The notes: generated by a model from the letters alone, not told the origin. A stretch of DNA of 34,827 nucleotides from Paracoccaceae bacterium (GCA_022448925.1 JAKVCP010000031.1:1-34827); one strand, 5' to 3'; positions 24,996-33,596 are shown, numbered from the stretch's first letter. A program made the numbers and translations.

Positions 24996-25913
24996 ATGAA
25001 CTGGATCACCAACTACGTCCGCCCACGGATCAATTCCATTTTCTCGCGTCGCGAAGTACCCGAGAACCTTTGGACCAAATGTGGTGGCTGTGGAACGATG
25101 CTGTTTCACCGCGAACTGTCCGAGAACCTGAATGTCTGTTCAAACTGCGGCCACCACATGGGCATTTCGCCCCGCGATCGTTTTTTCAGTCTGTTTGACG
25201 GTGGTATCTTCACCGAGGTCGCCGTGCCAGAGCCGGTCGCCGATCCTTTGCAGTTCAGGGATCAGAAGCGCTATCCCGAGCGCATGAAGGCTGCGCAGAA
25301 AAAGACGGGTGAGGCAGAGGCGATGCTGGTCGCCGAGGGCGAGATCGGGCGCACGCCCATTGTCGCGGCGGCGCAGGACTTTGGCTTTATGGGCGGCTCC
25401 ATGAGCATGTATGTCGGCAACGCCGTCTTGGCAGGTGCAGAACGCGCGGTCGAAATGGGGCGCCCCTTTGTGCTGTTTTCCGCGGCAGGCGGCGCACGCA
25501 TGCAAGAAGGCATATTGGGCCTGATGCAGATGCCCCGAACGACAATTGCGGTACAAATGCTGAAAGAGGCAGGCCTGCCGTATATCGTGGTGCTGACCCA
25601 CCCGACGACTGGTGGGGTCACAGCCTCTTATGCGATGCTGGGCGATGTGCAGATCGCAGAGCCCAACGCGCTGATCGGTTTTGCAGGGGCGCGCGTGATC
25701 GAACAGACGATCCGCGAAAAACTGCCCGAGGGCTTTCAGCGCGCCGAATACTTGCTTGAACATGGCATGTTGGACCGCGTGACCGACCGCCGTGCGATGC
25801 GCGAAGAACTGATCACGTTGACGCGCCTTCTTATGGGCCTGCCGCCGGCAATCAAGGGCGATTTGCCAGCGCCCTCCGACGCAGAGTCTCAGACCACTTC
25901 AGACGGCAACTAA
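24996..25913 (+). CDS. accD: Acetyl-CoA carboxylase carboxyltransferase subunit beta
   Basis: 305 residues. With AccA it moves CO2 from biotin to acetyl-CoA, the first step of fatty acid synthesis. The N-terminal zinc ribbon has Cys29, Cys32, Cys48 and Cys51 (CGGCG...CSNCG). The crotonase-like core shows FMGGSMSMYVG, FSAAGGARMQEGILGLMQM and THPTTGGVTASYAMLGD, and the C-terminus GFAGARVIEQTIREKLPEGFQRAEYLLEHGMLD. ATG 24996 is the canonical start (NWITNYVRP); a frame opening at 24933 adds an unrelated leader. folC follows three bases after the stop, the usual accD-folC pair. Confidence 0.97.
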   Translation: MNWITNYVRPRINSIFSRREVPENLWTKCGGCGTMLFHRELSENLNVCSNCGHHMGISPRDRFFSLFDGGIFTEVAVPEPVADPLQFRDQKRYPERMKAAQKKTGEAEAMLVAEGEIGRTPIVAAAQDFGFMGGSMSMYVGNAVLAGAERAVEMGRPFVLFSAAGGARMQEGILGLMQMPRTTIAVQMLKEAGLPYIVVLTHPTTGGVTASYAMLGDVQIAEPNALIGFAGARVIEQTIREKLPEGFQRAEYLLEHGMLDRVTDRRAMREELITLTRLLMGLPPAIKGDLPAPSDAESQTTSDGN

Positions 25914-25916
25914 CAC

Positions 25917-27191
25917 ATGACCACGACCGGGTCCGACGTCATTCTGGAACGGATGATGGAGCTGCATCCCAAGGTTATGGATCTGACGCTTGACCGTGTC
26001 TGGCGCTTGCTCGACGCGCTTGGCAACCCACAAAATGCCTTGCCGCCCGTGATCCACGTGGCCGGCACCAACGGCAAGGGCTCAACCCAGGCGATGATCC
26101 GCGCCGGGCTAGAGGGCATGGGCAAGCGCGTACATGCCTATACGTCCCCCCACCTGGCGCGGTTTCATGAACGCATCCGGCTTGCCGGAGATCTGATCAC
26201 CGAAGAGGCGCTGACCGCCGCCCTTGACGAATGTTACAGTGCCAACGGCGATGCAGCGATCACCTATTTTGAGATCACAACCTGCGCAGCCCTGTTGGCT
26301 TTTGCACGCGCCCCGGCCGATTACACTCTGCTTGAGGTGGGCCTTGGCGGACGGCTTGACGCCACGAATGTGATCGACACACCCGCACTGACAGTGATCA
26401 CGCCCGTGTCTTTGGATCATCAACAATTTCTCGGCACGACATTGCAAGAGATCGCAGGCGAAAAGGCCGGGATCATAAAACCGGGGGTCCCCTGTGTTGT
26501 CGGGCCTCAGGATGATGCCGGCCTTGACGTGATCGAAACCCGTGCCAACCGCCTTGGCGCGCCGCTGCTGGTCTATGGCCAACAGTGGCATGTGACCGAC
26601 GAACACGGGCGACTGGTGTATCAGGACGAAACAGGTCTGCTGGATCTGCCAATGCCCGCCTTGCCCGGAGCCCATCAGGTTCAGAATGCCGGCATGGCAC
26701 TGGCAGCGCTGCGCCACATCGGTGCGGACGAGGCCGCCTGCTCGGCCGCGATGGAAAACGTCTTTTGGCCCGCCAGAATGCAGCGCCTGCGCAGCGGACC
26801 GGTGATTGATCAGGCCCCCGAAGCCGAAATATGGCTGGATGGTGGCCATAACCCTGCGGCGGGTGAGGCCTTGGCGCGCCATATCGCGACCCTGCCCAAC
26901 CGGCCCACCTGGCTGATTTGTGGTATGTTGAATACCAAGGACGTCCCTGGATACATGAAGCCGCTTGCCCGGCAGGCGGACGGCTTGATCGCCCTGCCAA
27001 TCCCCGGTGAAACCGCGACCCTGTCTGCCCAAGAGACAGCGCGCTTTGCGCAAAAGGCAGGCCTGACCAGCGCCTGCGCTGAAACCCTAGAGCAGGCCGT
27101 AGAGCAGGTGGTGTCCAATGTACAATCTCCGCGCATCCTGATTTGCGGATCACTTTACCTGGCTGGACATGTGTTGCGCAGCCATGGCTGA
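25917..27191 (+). CDS. folC: Bifunctional folylpolyglutamate synthase / dihydrofolate synthase
   Basis: 424 residues. A Mur-ligase-like enzyme that adds glutamate to dihydropteroate and to folates, using ATP. Motifs are the P-loop HVAGTNGKGST (47-57), TSPHLARFHERIRL, the omega-loop region EVGLGGRLDATNVI, ITPVSLDHQQFLG, and the C-terminal domain marks LPGAHQVQNAGMALAALR and LDGGHNPAAGEALARH. The length is normal. It is translated from an ATG three bases past the accD stop. Its downstream side is unusual: a Tn3-family transposase relic begins about 70 bases after the stop codon, and the first strong plus-strand terminator is 1.1 kb away. Confidence 0.97.
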   Translation: MTTTGSDVILERMMELHPKVMDLTLDRVWRLLDALGNPQNALPPVIHVAGTNGKGSTQAMIRAGLEGMGKRVHAYTSPHLARFHERIRLAGDLITEEALTAALDECYSANGDAAITYFEITTCAALLAFARAPADYTLLEVGLGGRLDATNVIDTPALTVITPVSLDHQQFLGTTLQEIAGEKAGIIKPGVPCVVGPQDDAGLDVIETRANRLGAPLLVYGQQWHVTDEHGRLVYQDETGLLDLPMPALPGAHQVQNAGMALAALRHIGADEAACSAAMENVFWPARMQRLRSGPVIDQAPEAEIWLDGGHNPAAGEALARHIATLPNRPTWLICGMLNTKDVPGYMKPLARQADGLIALPIPGETATLSAQETARFAQKAGLTSACAETLEQAVEQVVSNVQSPRILICGSLYLAGHVLRSHG

Positions 27192-27261
27192 CAGGGGCTT
27201 CTGCAATGTGGGACGCCCATGCAAAGAGGTCAGGAGCGCTGTTTTCACCATCTGTCGCCGC

Positions 27262-27612
27262 CCATGACTCCATGATCAGGATCTCGACCCACCCAAGCGG
27301 TGAGATATGCGAAAGACAGGCCTCTGGGCGGTCTTTGCTGCCTTTCACACCGGCCGCAACGGCGGCCCAAGCTGTTTGGTAGTACAATACAGGGACGATG
27401 CGGCCTATCGATCCGGCCGTTCCCTTGGATAGTGCTGGCCTACAGAAATCCGGTCTTGGATTTCACCTTCATCGCTGATGCTCGGCGCTCTTTTCAAATG
27501 GTGTTTGGCCCCGACTTTTTTCAAACGGACCCAGTCGACAGATCTTATCCGAATCAAGCAGCCGATCGACCATGAGGAGTGCCTGTTCAGCCTGCCTGAT
27601 TGCCAGAGGCGT
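27262..27612 (-). pseudogene. Frameshifted relic of a Tn3-family transposase (C-terminal end)
   Basis: Three minus-strand frames together spell the C-terminal end of a Tn3-type TnpA (DDE_Tnp_Tn3). Reading 5-prime to 3-prime: about 27603-27545 gives AIRQAEQALLMVDRLLDSDK, equivalent to the family segment around ALRQ-GRIERTLFMIDWLLD; 27542-27405 gives AKHHLKRA then GEIQDRISVGQHYP, equivalent to GEAHHALKRA and GEIRDRT-EGQHYR; about 27400-27262 gives YYQTAW and later HISPLGWVEILI, equivalent to IIYWNT and HISPLGWAHILLTGEY. At least two frameshifts separate them and the catalytic domain upstream is not recognisable. No terminal inverted repeats or resolvase gene were found, so the element is dead. 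Confidence 0.8.
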
Positions 27613-28043
27613 CCGGGCCAAATCGGACTGACAGGAATCCGACGCCAGTTATTCAAAACCCAGCGGGCCGGGGCAGACCCTGATGCGACAGTTGCATCGG
27701 CATGCAGCAGGCCTGCGGATGACGCAACTCCGTAGGCATCATATGCCATGGGTGGTGCGTTGAAGCGGAGAAGAGGTGCTCGCCGGCCTCGCCCCAATGT
27801 GCGTTCACCAAGCGCGCGGCAGGCGCGGATGACGACTTCGAGAAGCCGTTGTTTCAAGGTTCAAGGGCTGTGCATGCGGCATCTGTTATTCTGAATTGTT
27901 GGACCGGAAAATACCGGGCAGAGGGCGCATCTGTGACTAGAAGGCATCCTCCCTGGTGCGCTCATGCTCTGGCCTAAATGGGCTGCGGACCATTTCGCTT
28001 TTCGCCGAAAACGACTTTTGAAGTCGCCTTCAGATCAAAAAAA
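27613..28043. other. Gene-poor stretch beyond the transposase relic
   Basis: No supported gene. The minus-strand frame 27857-27405 stays open (for example LLRFNAPPMAYDAYGVASSAG) but is not recognisable and may be further decayed transposon DNA. On the plus strand there are two small hairpins near the right end: TTTTCGCCGAAAA at about 27996-28008 and CGACTT-TTG-AAGTCG just after it. Confidence 0.4.
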
Positions 28044-28079
28044 CGAATCACCAGATATTGACCGATTCGCAGTGATTCG
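28044..28079. promoter_or_regulatory. Inverted repeat over a plus-strand promoter-like element
   Basis: Arms CGAATCAC (28044-28051) and GTGATTCG (28072-28079) are perfect and 20 bases apart. Between them lies TTGACC (28058-28063), which with CTAAGG 17 bases further could be a plus-strand promoter. If used, it would drive a transcript of about 205 bases ending at the terminator at 28271-28296. No ORF of convincing quality lies in it. Confidence 0.35.
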
Positions 28080-28270
28080 GCTAAGGTGCAATCCAAGGAT
28101 CCGGGACAGGCTGTTTCTTATCTCGGCCACAGTAGAAAACTATCACGCAGTTCAGACGCAAAAGACAGCGGCTTTTCAAGGCACGTGCCGGCTTTTCAGC
28201 TGGCGATAATAACATGGCCGCACCTCGGAACCGGACAGTCAGGCACAAGACCCAAGACCACCCGAGCAGC

Positions 28271-28296
28271 AGGGGCCCTTAGGGGCCCCTTTTTTT
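28271..28296 (+). terminator. Strong intrinsic terminator, plus strand
   Basis: Stem AGGGGCCC (28271-28278) and GGGCCCCT (28283-28290) with a four-base loop TTAG, followed by seven T (28290-28296). It points rightwards. The nearest intact plus-strand gene is folC, 1.1 kb upstream, so it ends either a small RNA or the old accD-folC transcript. On the minus strand, behind rlmN, there is no U-tract. Confidence 0.85.
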
Positions 28297-28340
28297 GCCG
28301 GTCCGCTTTCAAAGCAGTCCGGTCGTGCACCCCATTGGGG

Positions 28341-29519
28341 TCAGCCCAGACCTGTTTCCGCCGCGATTTGCGCCCGTGACTTCCGCGCCCGTTCAGTGGC
28401 GGATTTCAACTGTCCGCAAGCGGCCATGATGTCCTCTCCCCGTGGCGTGCGGATCGGCGAGGCATAGCCCGCCTTGTAGATGATGTCAGCAAAGGCTTCG
28501 ATCCGGCTCCAGTCCGAACGCTGATAGGGCGCACCCGGCCATTCGTTGAAGGGGATCAGGTTGATCTTGGCGGGGATGCCTTGAATGAGTTTGACAAGGC
28601 GCCGTGCGTCGGCATCGGTGTCGTTGACATCCTTCAGCATGACGTACTCAAAGGTGATCCGTTCAGAGTTCGACAGGCGTGGATACTCGCGAAGAGCGTT
28701 CAGCAGCGTTTCAATGTTCCACCGTTTGTTGATCGGTACCAGCTTGTCGCGCACCTCATCTGTGGTTGCATGGAAGCTGACGGCCAACAAGCATCCGATT
28801 TCTTCGGCTGTTTTGGCAATTTCGGGCACAACGCCGCTGGTCGACAGCGTGATGCGACGGCGCGACAACGAGATTCCTTCTGGGTCCATGGCGATCTTCA
28901 TCGCATTTCGAACGCCTTCGAAATTGTAGAGCGGCTCGCCCATGCCCATCAGAACGATGTTGGACAGCAAGCGCGTTTCATCCTTGGGTGCCCCCTGTTC
29001 GGGCCATTCACCCAAATCGTCGCGGGCCAGCATGATCTGGCCAACGATCTCTCCCGCGGTGAGATTGCGCACCAGCTTTTGTGTGCCGGTATGGCAGAAC
29101 GAGCAGGTCAAGGTGCACCCCACCTGGCTGGAAATGCACAGTGTTCCGCGATCGGCCTCGGGGATGTAGACAACTTCGACTTCATGTCCACCGGCAATCC
29201 GCACCAGATACTTGCGCGTCCCGTCAGCTGACACCTGACGCGACACCACCTCGGGCACGTCTATTACAAAGCGCTCAGCCAGCTGGACGCGATAAGTCTT
29301 GGCCAGATTCGTCATGCTGTCGAAATCACGCACGCCCCATTGGTAGATCCATTGCCAGATCTGGTTCACCCGCATCTTCACCTGCTTTTCAGGCGTGCCC
29401 GCCTGCAGCAAGGTGTCGCGCAGCTGCGAGCGGGTCAGACCGACAAGGTTCACCGGCCCGTCCGGCAGCTTGCGGGGGATGGTCACAAGGTCTTGGGTGA
29501 TGGGTGCGCTGGCAGTCAT
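28341..29519 (-). CDS. rlmN: 23S rRNA (adenine-2503 C2) / tRNA (adenine-37 C2) methyltransferase
   Basis: 392 residues. A radical-SAM enzyme that methylates C2 of A2503 in 23S rRNA and A37 of some tRNAs. The iron-sulfur triad is Cys135, Cys139 and Cys142 ([13 protein letters not shown]); Cys368 in [10 protein letters not shown] is the methyl-carrying cysteine. Further marks are [29 protein letters not shown] and LINFxPFNEWPG-type [10 protein letters not shown]. The start ATG 29519 has GGGGA upstream; the frame opening at 29873 would overlap the divergent ABM gene. It is divergent from that operon across 145 bases holding two palindromes. Confidence 0.96.
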   Translation of the reverse strand: MTASAPITQDLVTIPRKLPDGPVNLVGLTRSQLRDTLLQAGTPEKQVKMRVNQIWQWIYQWGVRDFDSMTNLAKTYRVQLAERFVIDVPEVVSRQVSADGTRKYLVRIAGGHEVEVVYIPEADRGTLCISSQVGCTLTCSFCHTGTQKLVRNLTAGEIVGQIMLARDDLGEWPEQGAPKDETRLLSNIVLMGMGEPLYNFEGVRNAMKIAMDPEGISLSRRRITLSTSGVVPEIAKTAEEIGCLLAVSFHATTDEVRDKLVPINKRWNIETLLNALREYPRLSNSERITFEYVMLKDVNDTDADARRLVKLIQGIPAKINLIPFNEWPGAPYQRSDWSRIEAFADIIYKAGYASPIRTPRGEDIMAACGQLKSATERARKSRAQIAAETGLG

Positions 29520-29578
29520 TGGCTGTCCCCGTGGAAAACAAAGGCGCGGTCTACACCAAAGCGCCCCAAAAGAAAACC

Positions 29579-29595
29579 GTCTGCAGGCTGCAGAC
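29579..29595. promoter_or_regulatory. Palindrome 1 between rlmN and the ABM/WYL operon
   Basis: GTCTGCAG-G-CTGCAGAC: perfect eight-base arms around one base. It touches the next palindrome directly. It lies 60 bases upstream of the rlmN start and 70 upstream of the ABM start, so it could affect either gene. Confidence 0.45.
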
Positions 29596-29616
29596 AACTG
29601 ACACAGGGTGTCAGTT
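29596..29616. promoter_or_regulatory. Palindrome 2, likely operator of the WYL regulator
   Basis: Arms AACTGACAC (29596-29604) and GTGTCAGTT (29608-29616) are perfect nine-base inverted repeats with a three-base centre AGG. A -10-like TATAGA lies at 29628-29633, so the palindrome covers the -35 zone of the promoter for the ABM/WYL pair. Autoregulation by the WYL protein is the simplest reading. Confidence 0.6.
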
Positions 29617-29664
29617 CGGCTTCTCCATATAGACCCCATCGACACAACGTATAAGGAGTTTACC

Positions 29665-29970
29665 ATGAATGTGATCGAAACCGTCCGGTTTGCCCTGACC
29701 CAAGGCACCAGCGAACAGGCCGCCGTCGCCGCCTGGTCAGGATCGCTTGCTTTCGCCAAAGCCCAGCCGGGCTTTATCTCGCGCCGTTTTGCAATTGGCG
29801 ACGATGGCACCTGTATCGATGAAGTGACATGGGCGGACATGGACTCCGCCAAGGCCGCAACGGCAGCATTCAATCCTGAAGCCTATCCCGAACTTGGAGC
29901 CTTGATGTCAATCATCGATATGACGACCATGGAAATGACCCATCACACGGTGAAAGGACACACCGACTGA
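29665..29970 (+). CDS. Small ABM-like (dimeric alpha-beta barrel) protein
   Basis: 101 residues. AAGGAG lies six bases before the ATG, a strong ribosome site. The sequence has the antibiotic-biosynthesis-monooxygenase-like pattern: strand [14 protein letters not shown], helix [19 protein letters not shown], strand [32 protein letters not shown], then a C-terminal strand with [14 protein letters not shown]. Such proteins form dimeric barrels and act as oxygenases, heme-related enzymes or stress proteins; the catalytic role here is unknown. The stop is one base before the start of the WYL regulator, so the two form a regulator/effector pair, probably induced by a reactive compound. Confidence 0.8.
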   Translation: MNVIETVRFALTQGTSEQAAVAAWSGSLAFAKAQPGFISRRFAIGDDGTCIDEVTWADMDSAKAATAAFNPEAYPELGALMSIIDMTTMEMTHHTVKGHTD

Positions 29971-29971
29971 T

Positions 29972-30655
29972 ATGCGCCCAACGGACAGACTCTTCGAAAT
30001 CATTCAAATTTTTCGGGATGGTAAACTCTACAAGGCTGGCGACCTTGCAGAGCGTCTCGAGGTGTCTGTTCGTACGGTATACCGGGATATCGACAGCCTT
30101 GTGGCTGCCGGTATTCCAATCGAAGGTGCCCGAGGTTTGGGATATGTTCTGCGTGCGCCGGTTTTCCTGCCACCGCTGGCGTTTTCTCAGACCGAGATGG
30201 AGGCGCTGCATCTTGGTGCAGCTCTTGTCAGCCAGACCGCAGACCCCGAGCTGCAACAGGCGGCGCAACGCCTGATCGACAAGGTCGACCAAGTGATGCC
30301 ACCTGGACGCGCACCTGAGGATCGCGACTGGGGCATGGCCGTTTATGGCGCTCCGGACGTGCAGGCCAGCTTTTCCCACATGCCTGTGATCCGCCTCGCG
30401 GTGCGTGAAAAGCGGGTTCTGAAGGTCAGTTACAAACGCAACGACGGTGCGCGCTCAGAACGGCGCATTCGCCCGCTGCAGCTGGAATACTGGGGGCGTG
30501 CCTGGACCTGCACCGCCTGGTGCGAATTGCGCGACAGTTTCCGAGTGTTCCGCGTGGATCGCCTGATGGACGTGACGGATTCCCGGCAGACCTTCACAGA
30601 TGTTCCTGGCAAGCGGTTGCGCGACTATCTTGAGATGAATGGCTATGACAGGTGA
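29972..30655 (+). CDS. WYL-domain transcriptional regulator (YafY type)
   Basis: 227 residues. N-terminal HTH_11/DeoR-type helix-turn-helix (about 5-60: RLFEIIQIFRDGKLYKAGDLAERLEVSVRTVYRDIDSLVAAGIPIEG). After a linker comes the WYL domain (about 135-220), with VLKVSYKRNDG, RRIRPLQLEYWGRAWTCTAWCELRDSFRVFRVDRL; the family triad W-Y-L appears here as YWG/WTCTAWC. WYL proteins bind nucleic acid or small ligands and often act as repressors that control a neighbouring small gene. It starts one base after the ABM gene stop and would be made from the same promoter, which fits autoregulation at the palindrome 29596-29616. Confidence 0.92.
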   Translation: MRPTDRLFEIIQIFRDGKLYKAGDLAERLEVSVRTVYRDIDSLVAAGIPIEGARGLGYVLRAPVFLPPLAFSQTEMEALHLGAALVSQTADPELQQAAQRLIDKVDQVMPPGRAPEDRDWGMAVYGAPDVQASFSHMPVIRLAVREKRVLKVSYKRNDGARSERRIRPLQLEYWGRAWTCTAWCELRDSFRVFRVDRLMDVTDSRQTFTDVPGKRLRDYLEMNGYDR

Positions 30656-30797
30656 TCCATGCCGCGCGTCACGCACCCAGGATACCATGTTTCCAGGCCG
30701 GACGCCCCAGCGCGCAGGTTCCATCGCAAACACACCATAAAGACCAGACAAAAGACGGTGTTGACCATATATGTGGTATGGCAAGCGGTGCCCAGAA

Positions 30798-30820
30798 GCC
30801 TCTGGCATGAGACCAGAGGC
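30798..30820. terminator. Hairpin between the convergent WYL regulator and ialB genes
   Basis: Arms GCCTCTGG (30798-30805) and CCAGAGGC (30813-30820), seven-base loop CATGAGA. It sits in the convergent gap and would serve either direction, but neither side has a T-tract, so efficiency is doubtful. Confidence 0.4.
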
Positions 30821-30846
30821 GGCAGATCACAAAGATTGACCTTGGC

Positions 30847-31374
30847 CTACTTGCAGCGGGCCTCGGCGTCATCAAGTGCTGCGGTGAACCCAAACAGGCT
30901 GAACGTGTCTTTCGTTGTTGTGCCCCGCGAAGATTGTGCCGTCAAAATGGCATCTGCACCGCGCTTCATCGCAGTGATGATCTTGGCATCATCCTGTACG
31001 GTTGCCGGCCAGGCCCATTCGCCTTCGGTGAACAGCTCAAACTCGGCATCCTTGATCTTGACGTTGACAGTCGAACCCTTTGCAAAGGGATAGCCGCCCG
31101 TGAAAGCCAATTGGCCCGCCACTCCGGCCTCGGGCCGGTAGAACACCATCAGCAGAATATCGCCCCGCGTTACAGCGACAACGCGACCTTCCTTGGTGTT
31201 GACGCTTTCCTTGTAGGTCGTGACGGCCCAGCATTCCCTGGGGCTATCCCCCTCGAAGACAGACCAATCTGTCATTGCCGCAACCTGGTTGTCACTTTCT
31301 TCCTGCGCCAGGGCCAATGATGCCGTGAACGCCAGCGTCACACTGGTCATCCATCCCAGAACCCTAAATCCCAT
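30847..31374 (-). CDS. IalB-family secreted protein (invasion-associated locus B)
   Basis: 175 residues. A Sec signal MGFRVLGWMTSVTLAFTASLALA is cleaved before QEE. The IalB domain follows: DWSVFEGDSPRECWAVTTYK at its start, GRVVAVTRGDILLMVFYRPEAG in the middle, and the typical end MKRGADAILTAQSSRGTTTKDTFSLFGFTAALDDAEARCK with the last cysteine pairing with the first. The family was named in Bartonella but is common in non-pathogenic alphaproteobacteria; function is unclear, likely periplasmic. GGAGG lies eight bases before the ATG. The gene stands alone, convergent with the WYL gene and divergent from asparaginase. Confidence 0.9.
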   Translation of the reverse strand: MGFRVLGWMTSVTLAFTASLALAQEESDNQVAAMTDWSVFEGDSPRECWAVTTYKESVNTKEGRVVAVTRGDILLMVFYRPEAGVAGQLAFTGGYPFAKGSTVNVKIKDAEFELFTEGEWAWPATVQDDAKIITAMKRGADAILTAQSSRGTTTKDTFSLFGFTAALDDAEARCK

Positions 31375-31540
31375 CTGTCCAGCCTCCAGCTGTCCGTTTG
31401 CCCCAATTTACGATGTGCACCTGACCTGTTGTGGCTTGTTGTGCGGTGCGATCCATTACATCTCGACATCTGCACAATAGCCTGAAAGACAGGTGTGGCA
31501 AAACCCCTGTTGGCATAAATTTGCCGAGATCGGAGGCCCC

Positions 31541-32539
31541 ATGACAGCAGCAGTTCCCCTGGCCGAGGTATGGCGTGGTCCCATCCTTGAATCACTACAT
31601 ATGGGCCATGCCGTGATCTGTGACGGCAGCGGATCAATCGTTTCCTCCTGGGGTGACCCGGGTGCAATCGTCTATCCACGCAGTTCTGCAAAAATGATCC
31701 AGGCCCTGCCACTGGTGCAATCGGGTGCGGCCGACGCATTCAAGCTGACGTCGAAACAGCTGGCGCTGGCCTGTGCGTCGCACAATGGCGAGACGCGCCA
31801 TGTCGAAGCCGTCTCCGCGTGGCTTGCCGATCTTGGCCTTGATGATGACGATCTGATGTGCGGGCCACAGCCCTCACGCGATCCAGAGCTGCGCACGGCA
31901 ATGGTGCGACGCGGGCAACCGGTCCTGCAGGGCTTCAACAACTGCTCAGGCAAGCACGCGGGGTTTCTGACCCTCGCAAAACACCTTGGAGCGCCGACCA
32001 AGGGCTATGTCGAACTTGATCATCCGGTACAAAAAGCCGTGTTCGCAGCGTTTGAAGACGTCACGGGGGAAATCAGCGCCGGGTGTGGACTGGACGGATG
32101 TTCGGCCCCGAACCCTGCCTGTTCCATTCAGGGCATGGCCCGGGCGATGGCCTGGTTTGCAACCGCGCATACACGCTCTGACGACAGCTCAAAGGCGGCC
32201 GCGCGTCTGGTACAGGCCATGTACACGCACCCTGAAATGGTTGCCGGTGACAACCGGGCTTGCACCGATCTGATGCGTGTTGCACGGGAACCACTGGCGG
32301 TAAAAACCGGCGCCGAGGGGTACTTTATCGCGATCCTGCCAGATCGGGGCCTTGGGATCGCGCTCAAGGTGCAGGATGGGGCCACCCGCGCCGCAGACTG
32401 TGCCATTGCCGCGATCCTGTCGCGCCTCGGTGTCGTTGATCCGCAAGATCCTCTGGTTGAAAAATATCGCGTGGCCATCCTCAGGAACTGGAAAAAAACG
32501 CCCATCGGCGAAGTCAGGCCGGCATCCGCTCTGGCGTGA
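31541..32539 (+). CDS. L-asparaginase II family protein (PF06089, Rhizobium AnsA type)
   Basis: 332 residues. It would hydrolyse asparagine to aspartate and ammonia; the family is unrelated to E. coli AnsA/AnsB. Family marks are VYPRSSAKMIQALPLVQSGAADAF with the Ser-Lys pair near the N-terminus, ALACASHNGETRHV, NNCSGKHAGFLTLAKHLG, GCGLDGCSAPNPACS and GEGYF-like KTGAEGYFIAILPDRGLGIALKV. The Ser/Lys and Cys/Ser-rich elements form the active site in studied members. CGGAGG is four bases before ATG 31541; an ORF opening at 31493 is less likely. It converges with tdh, the stops lying 12 bases apart. Confidence 0.92.
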   Translation: MTAAVPLAEVWRGPILESLHMGHAVICDGSGSIVSSWGDPGAIVYPRSSAKMIQALPLVQSGAADAFKLTSKQLALACASHNGETRHVEAVSAWLADLGLDDDDLMCGPQPSRDPELRTAMVRRGQPVLQGFNNCSGKHAGFLTLAKHLGAPTKGYVELDHPVQKAVFAAFEDVTGEISAGCGLDGCSAPNPACSIQGMARAMAWFATAHTRSDDSSKAAARLVQAMYTHPEMVAGDNRACTDLMRVAREPLAVKTGAEGYFIAILPDRGLGIALKVQDGATRAADCAIAAILSRLGVVDPQDPLVEKYRVAILRNWKKTPIGEVRPASALA

Positions 32540-32551
32540 CAGCGCCCTTCG

Positions 32552-33577
32552 TCACGTCCAATCCAGCACGACCTTGCCTGATGCGCCGGTGCGCATCGCG
32601 GAAAACCCATCGGCAAAATCTGCAGCCTTGAACCGGTGCGTGATCACGCGACGCACGTCAAGACCACCTTCCAGCATGGCGATCATCTTGTACCAGGTTT
32701 CAAACATTTCACGGCCATACACACCCTTGATGGTAATCGCCTTAAAGACGATCCGGCTCCAGTCGACCGGGGACTGTCCGGGCGGGATGCCCAAAAGGGC
32801 GATCCGTCCGCCCATGACCAGCGCATCGACCATCTGATCCAACGCGGCCTGATTGCCAGACATCTCAAGCCCGACATCAAAGCCTTCTTTCATGCCAAGG
32901 TCGTGGATCACGTCCTGCAACGCCTCTTGGGTGACGTCCACCGTACGCACTTCTGATACCGTCCGTGCCAAGGCAAGCCGGTCAGAATTGACATCGGTTA
33001 TGACCACATTCCGGGCCCCTGCATGGCGGGCAACGGCCGCCGCCATGATGCCAATCGGCCCCGCCCCCGTGATCAAGACGTCCTCGCCCAGCAAATCAAA
33101 ACTGAGCGCCGTGTGCACAGCATTTCCAAGCGGATCTAGGATCGCACCGATCTCATCGTCAATCGCATCAGGCAAAGGCACGACGTTGAACGCAGGCAGA
33201 CGCAGGTACTCGGCAAAAGCCCCCTGCATGTTCACACCGATCCCCCGGGTACCGGGATCGAGGTGAAACTTGCCCGATCGACTTTGGCGGCTTTCCAATC
33301 CGATCACATGCCCCTCACCTGAGCATCTCTGACCAATCTTCAGGTCCTCGACATTGCGCCCAAGGTCAACGATCTCACCGGCGAACTCATGGCCAGTGAT
33401 TGTCGGAACAGGCACCGTGGCGCTGGCCCAGTCGTCCCAATTCCAGATGTGCACATCCGTGCCACAGATGCCGGTCTTGTTGATCTTGATCAGCACATCG
33501 TCAGGACCGATTTCAGGCGCGGGGGCACGTACCATCCACAATCCCGGTTCCGGCTTTGATTTTTCCAGTGCCCGCAT
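32552..33577 (-). CDS. tdh: L-threonine 3-dehydrogenase (without structural zinc ligands)
   Basis: 341 residues, exactly the E. coli Tdh length when started at ATG 33577 ([14 protein letters not shown]); a start at 33595 adds six residues. It oxidises threonine to 2-amino-3-oxobutyrate with NAD, feeding Kbl. Catalytic zinc ligands are present: Cys38 in [11 protein letters not shown], His63 and Glu64 in TGHEFAGE. The nucleotide site reads [31 protein letters not shown]. The four cysteines of the structural zinc lobe (93, 96, 99, 107 in E. coli) are replaced here by Gly, Ser, Ser and Asp in [21 protein letters not shown]. The rest of the enzyme is well conserved, so it is likely active. It follows a truncated cysteine-synthase pseudogene. 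Confidence 0.95.
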   Translation of the reverse strand: MRALEKSKPEPGLWMVRAPAPEIGPDDVLIKINKTGICGTDVHIWNWDDWASATVPVPTITGHEFAGEIVDLGRNVEDLKIGQRCSGEGHVIGLESRQSRSGKFHLDPGTRGIGVNMQGAFAEYLRLPAFNVVPLPDAIDDEIGAILDPLGNAVHTALSFDLLGEDVLITGAGPIGIMAAAVARHAGARNVVITDVNSDRLALARTVSEVRTVDVTQEALQDVIHDLGMKEGFDVGLEMSGNQAALDQMVDALVMGGRIALLGIPPGQSPVDWSRIVFKAITIKGVYGREMFETWYKMIAMLEGGLDVRRVITHRFKAADFADGFSAMRTGASGKVVLDWT

Positions 33578-33596
33578 GTCATTCAACCTGTGCATC

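Noticed and set aside
27194-27240. GGGGCTTCTG just after folC as a possible Tn3 terminal inverted repeat
   Set aside because: It begins with GGGG as Tn3 repeats do, but the inner TAAG end and a partner repeat are not found.
27964-28379. Plus-strand ORFs of 81 and 97 codons before the terminator
   Set aside because: No ribosome site, no family resemblance, and one runs through the terminator into rlmN; a non-coding RNA is more plausible.
30740-30785. Near-palindrome ACCATATATGTGGT with TTGACC nearby as a promoter
   Set aside because: One mismatch in the arms and it lies in the convergent gap between two gene ends, where no transcript needs to start.
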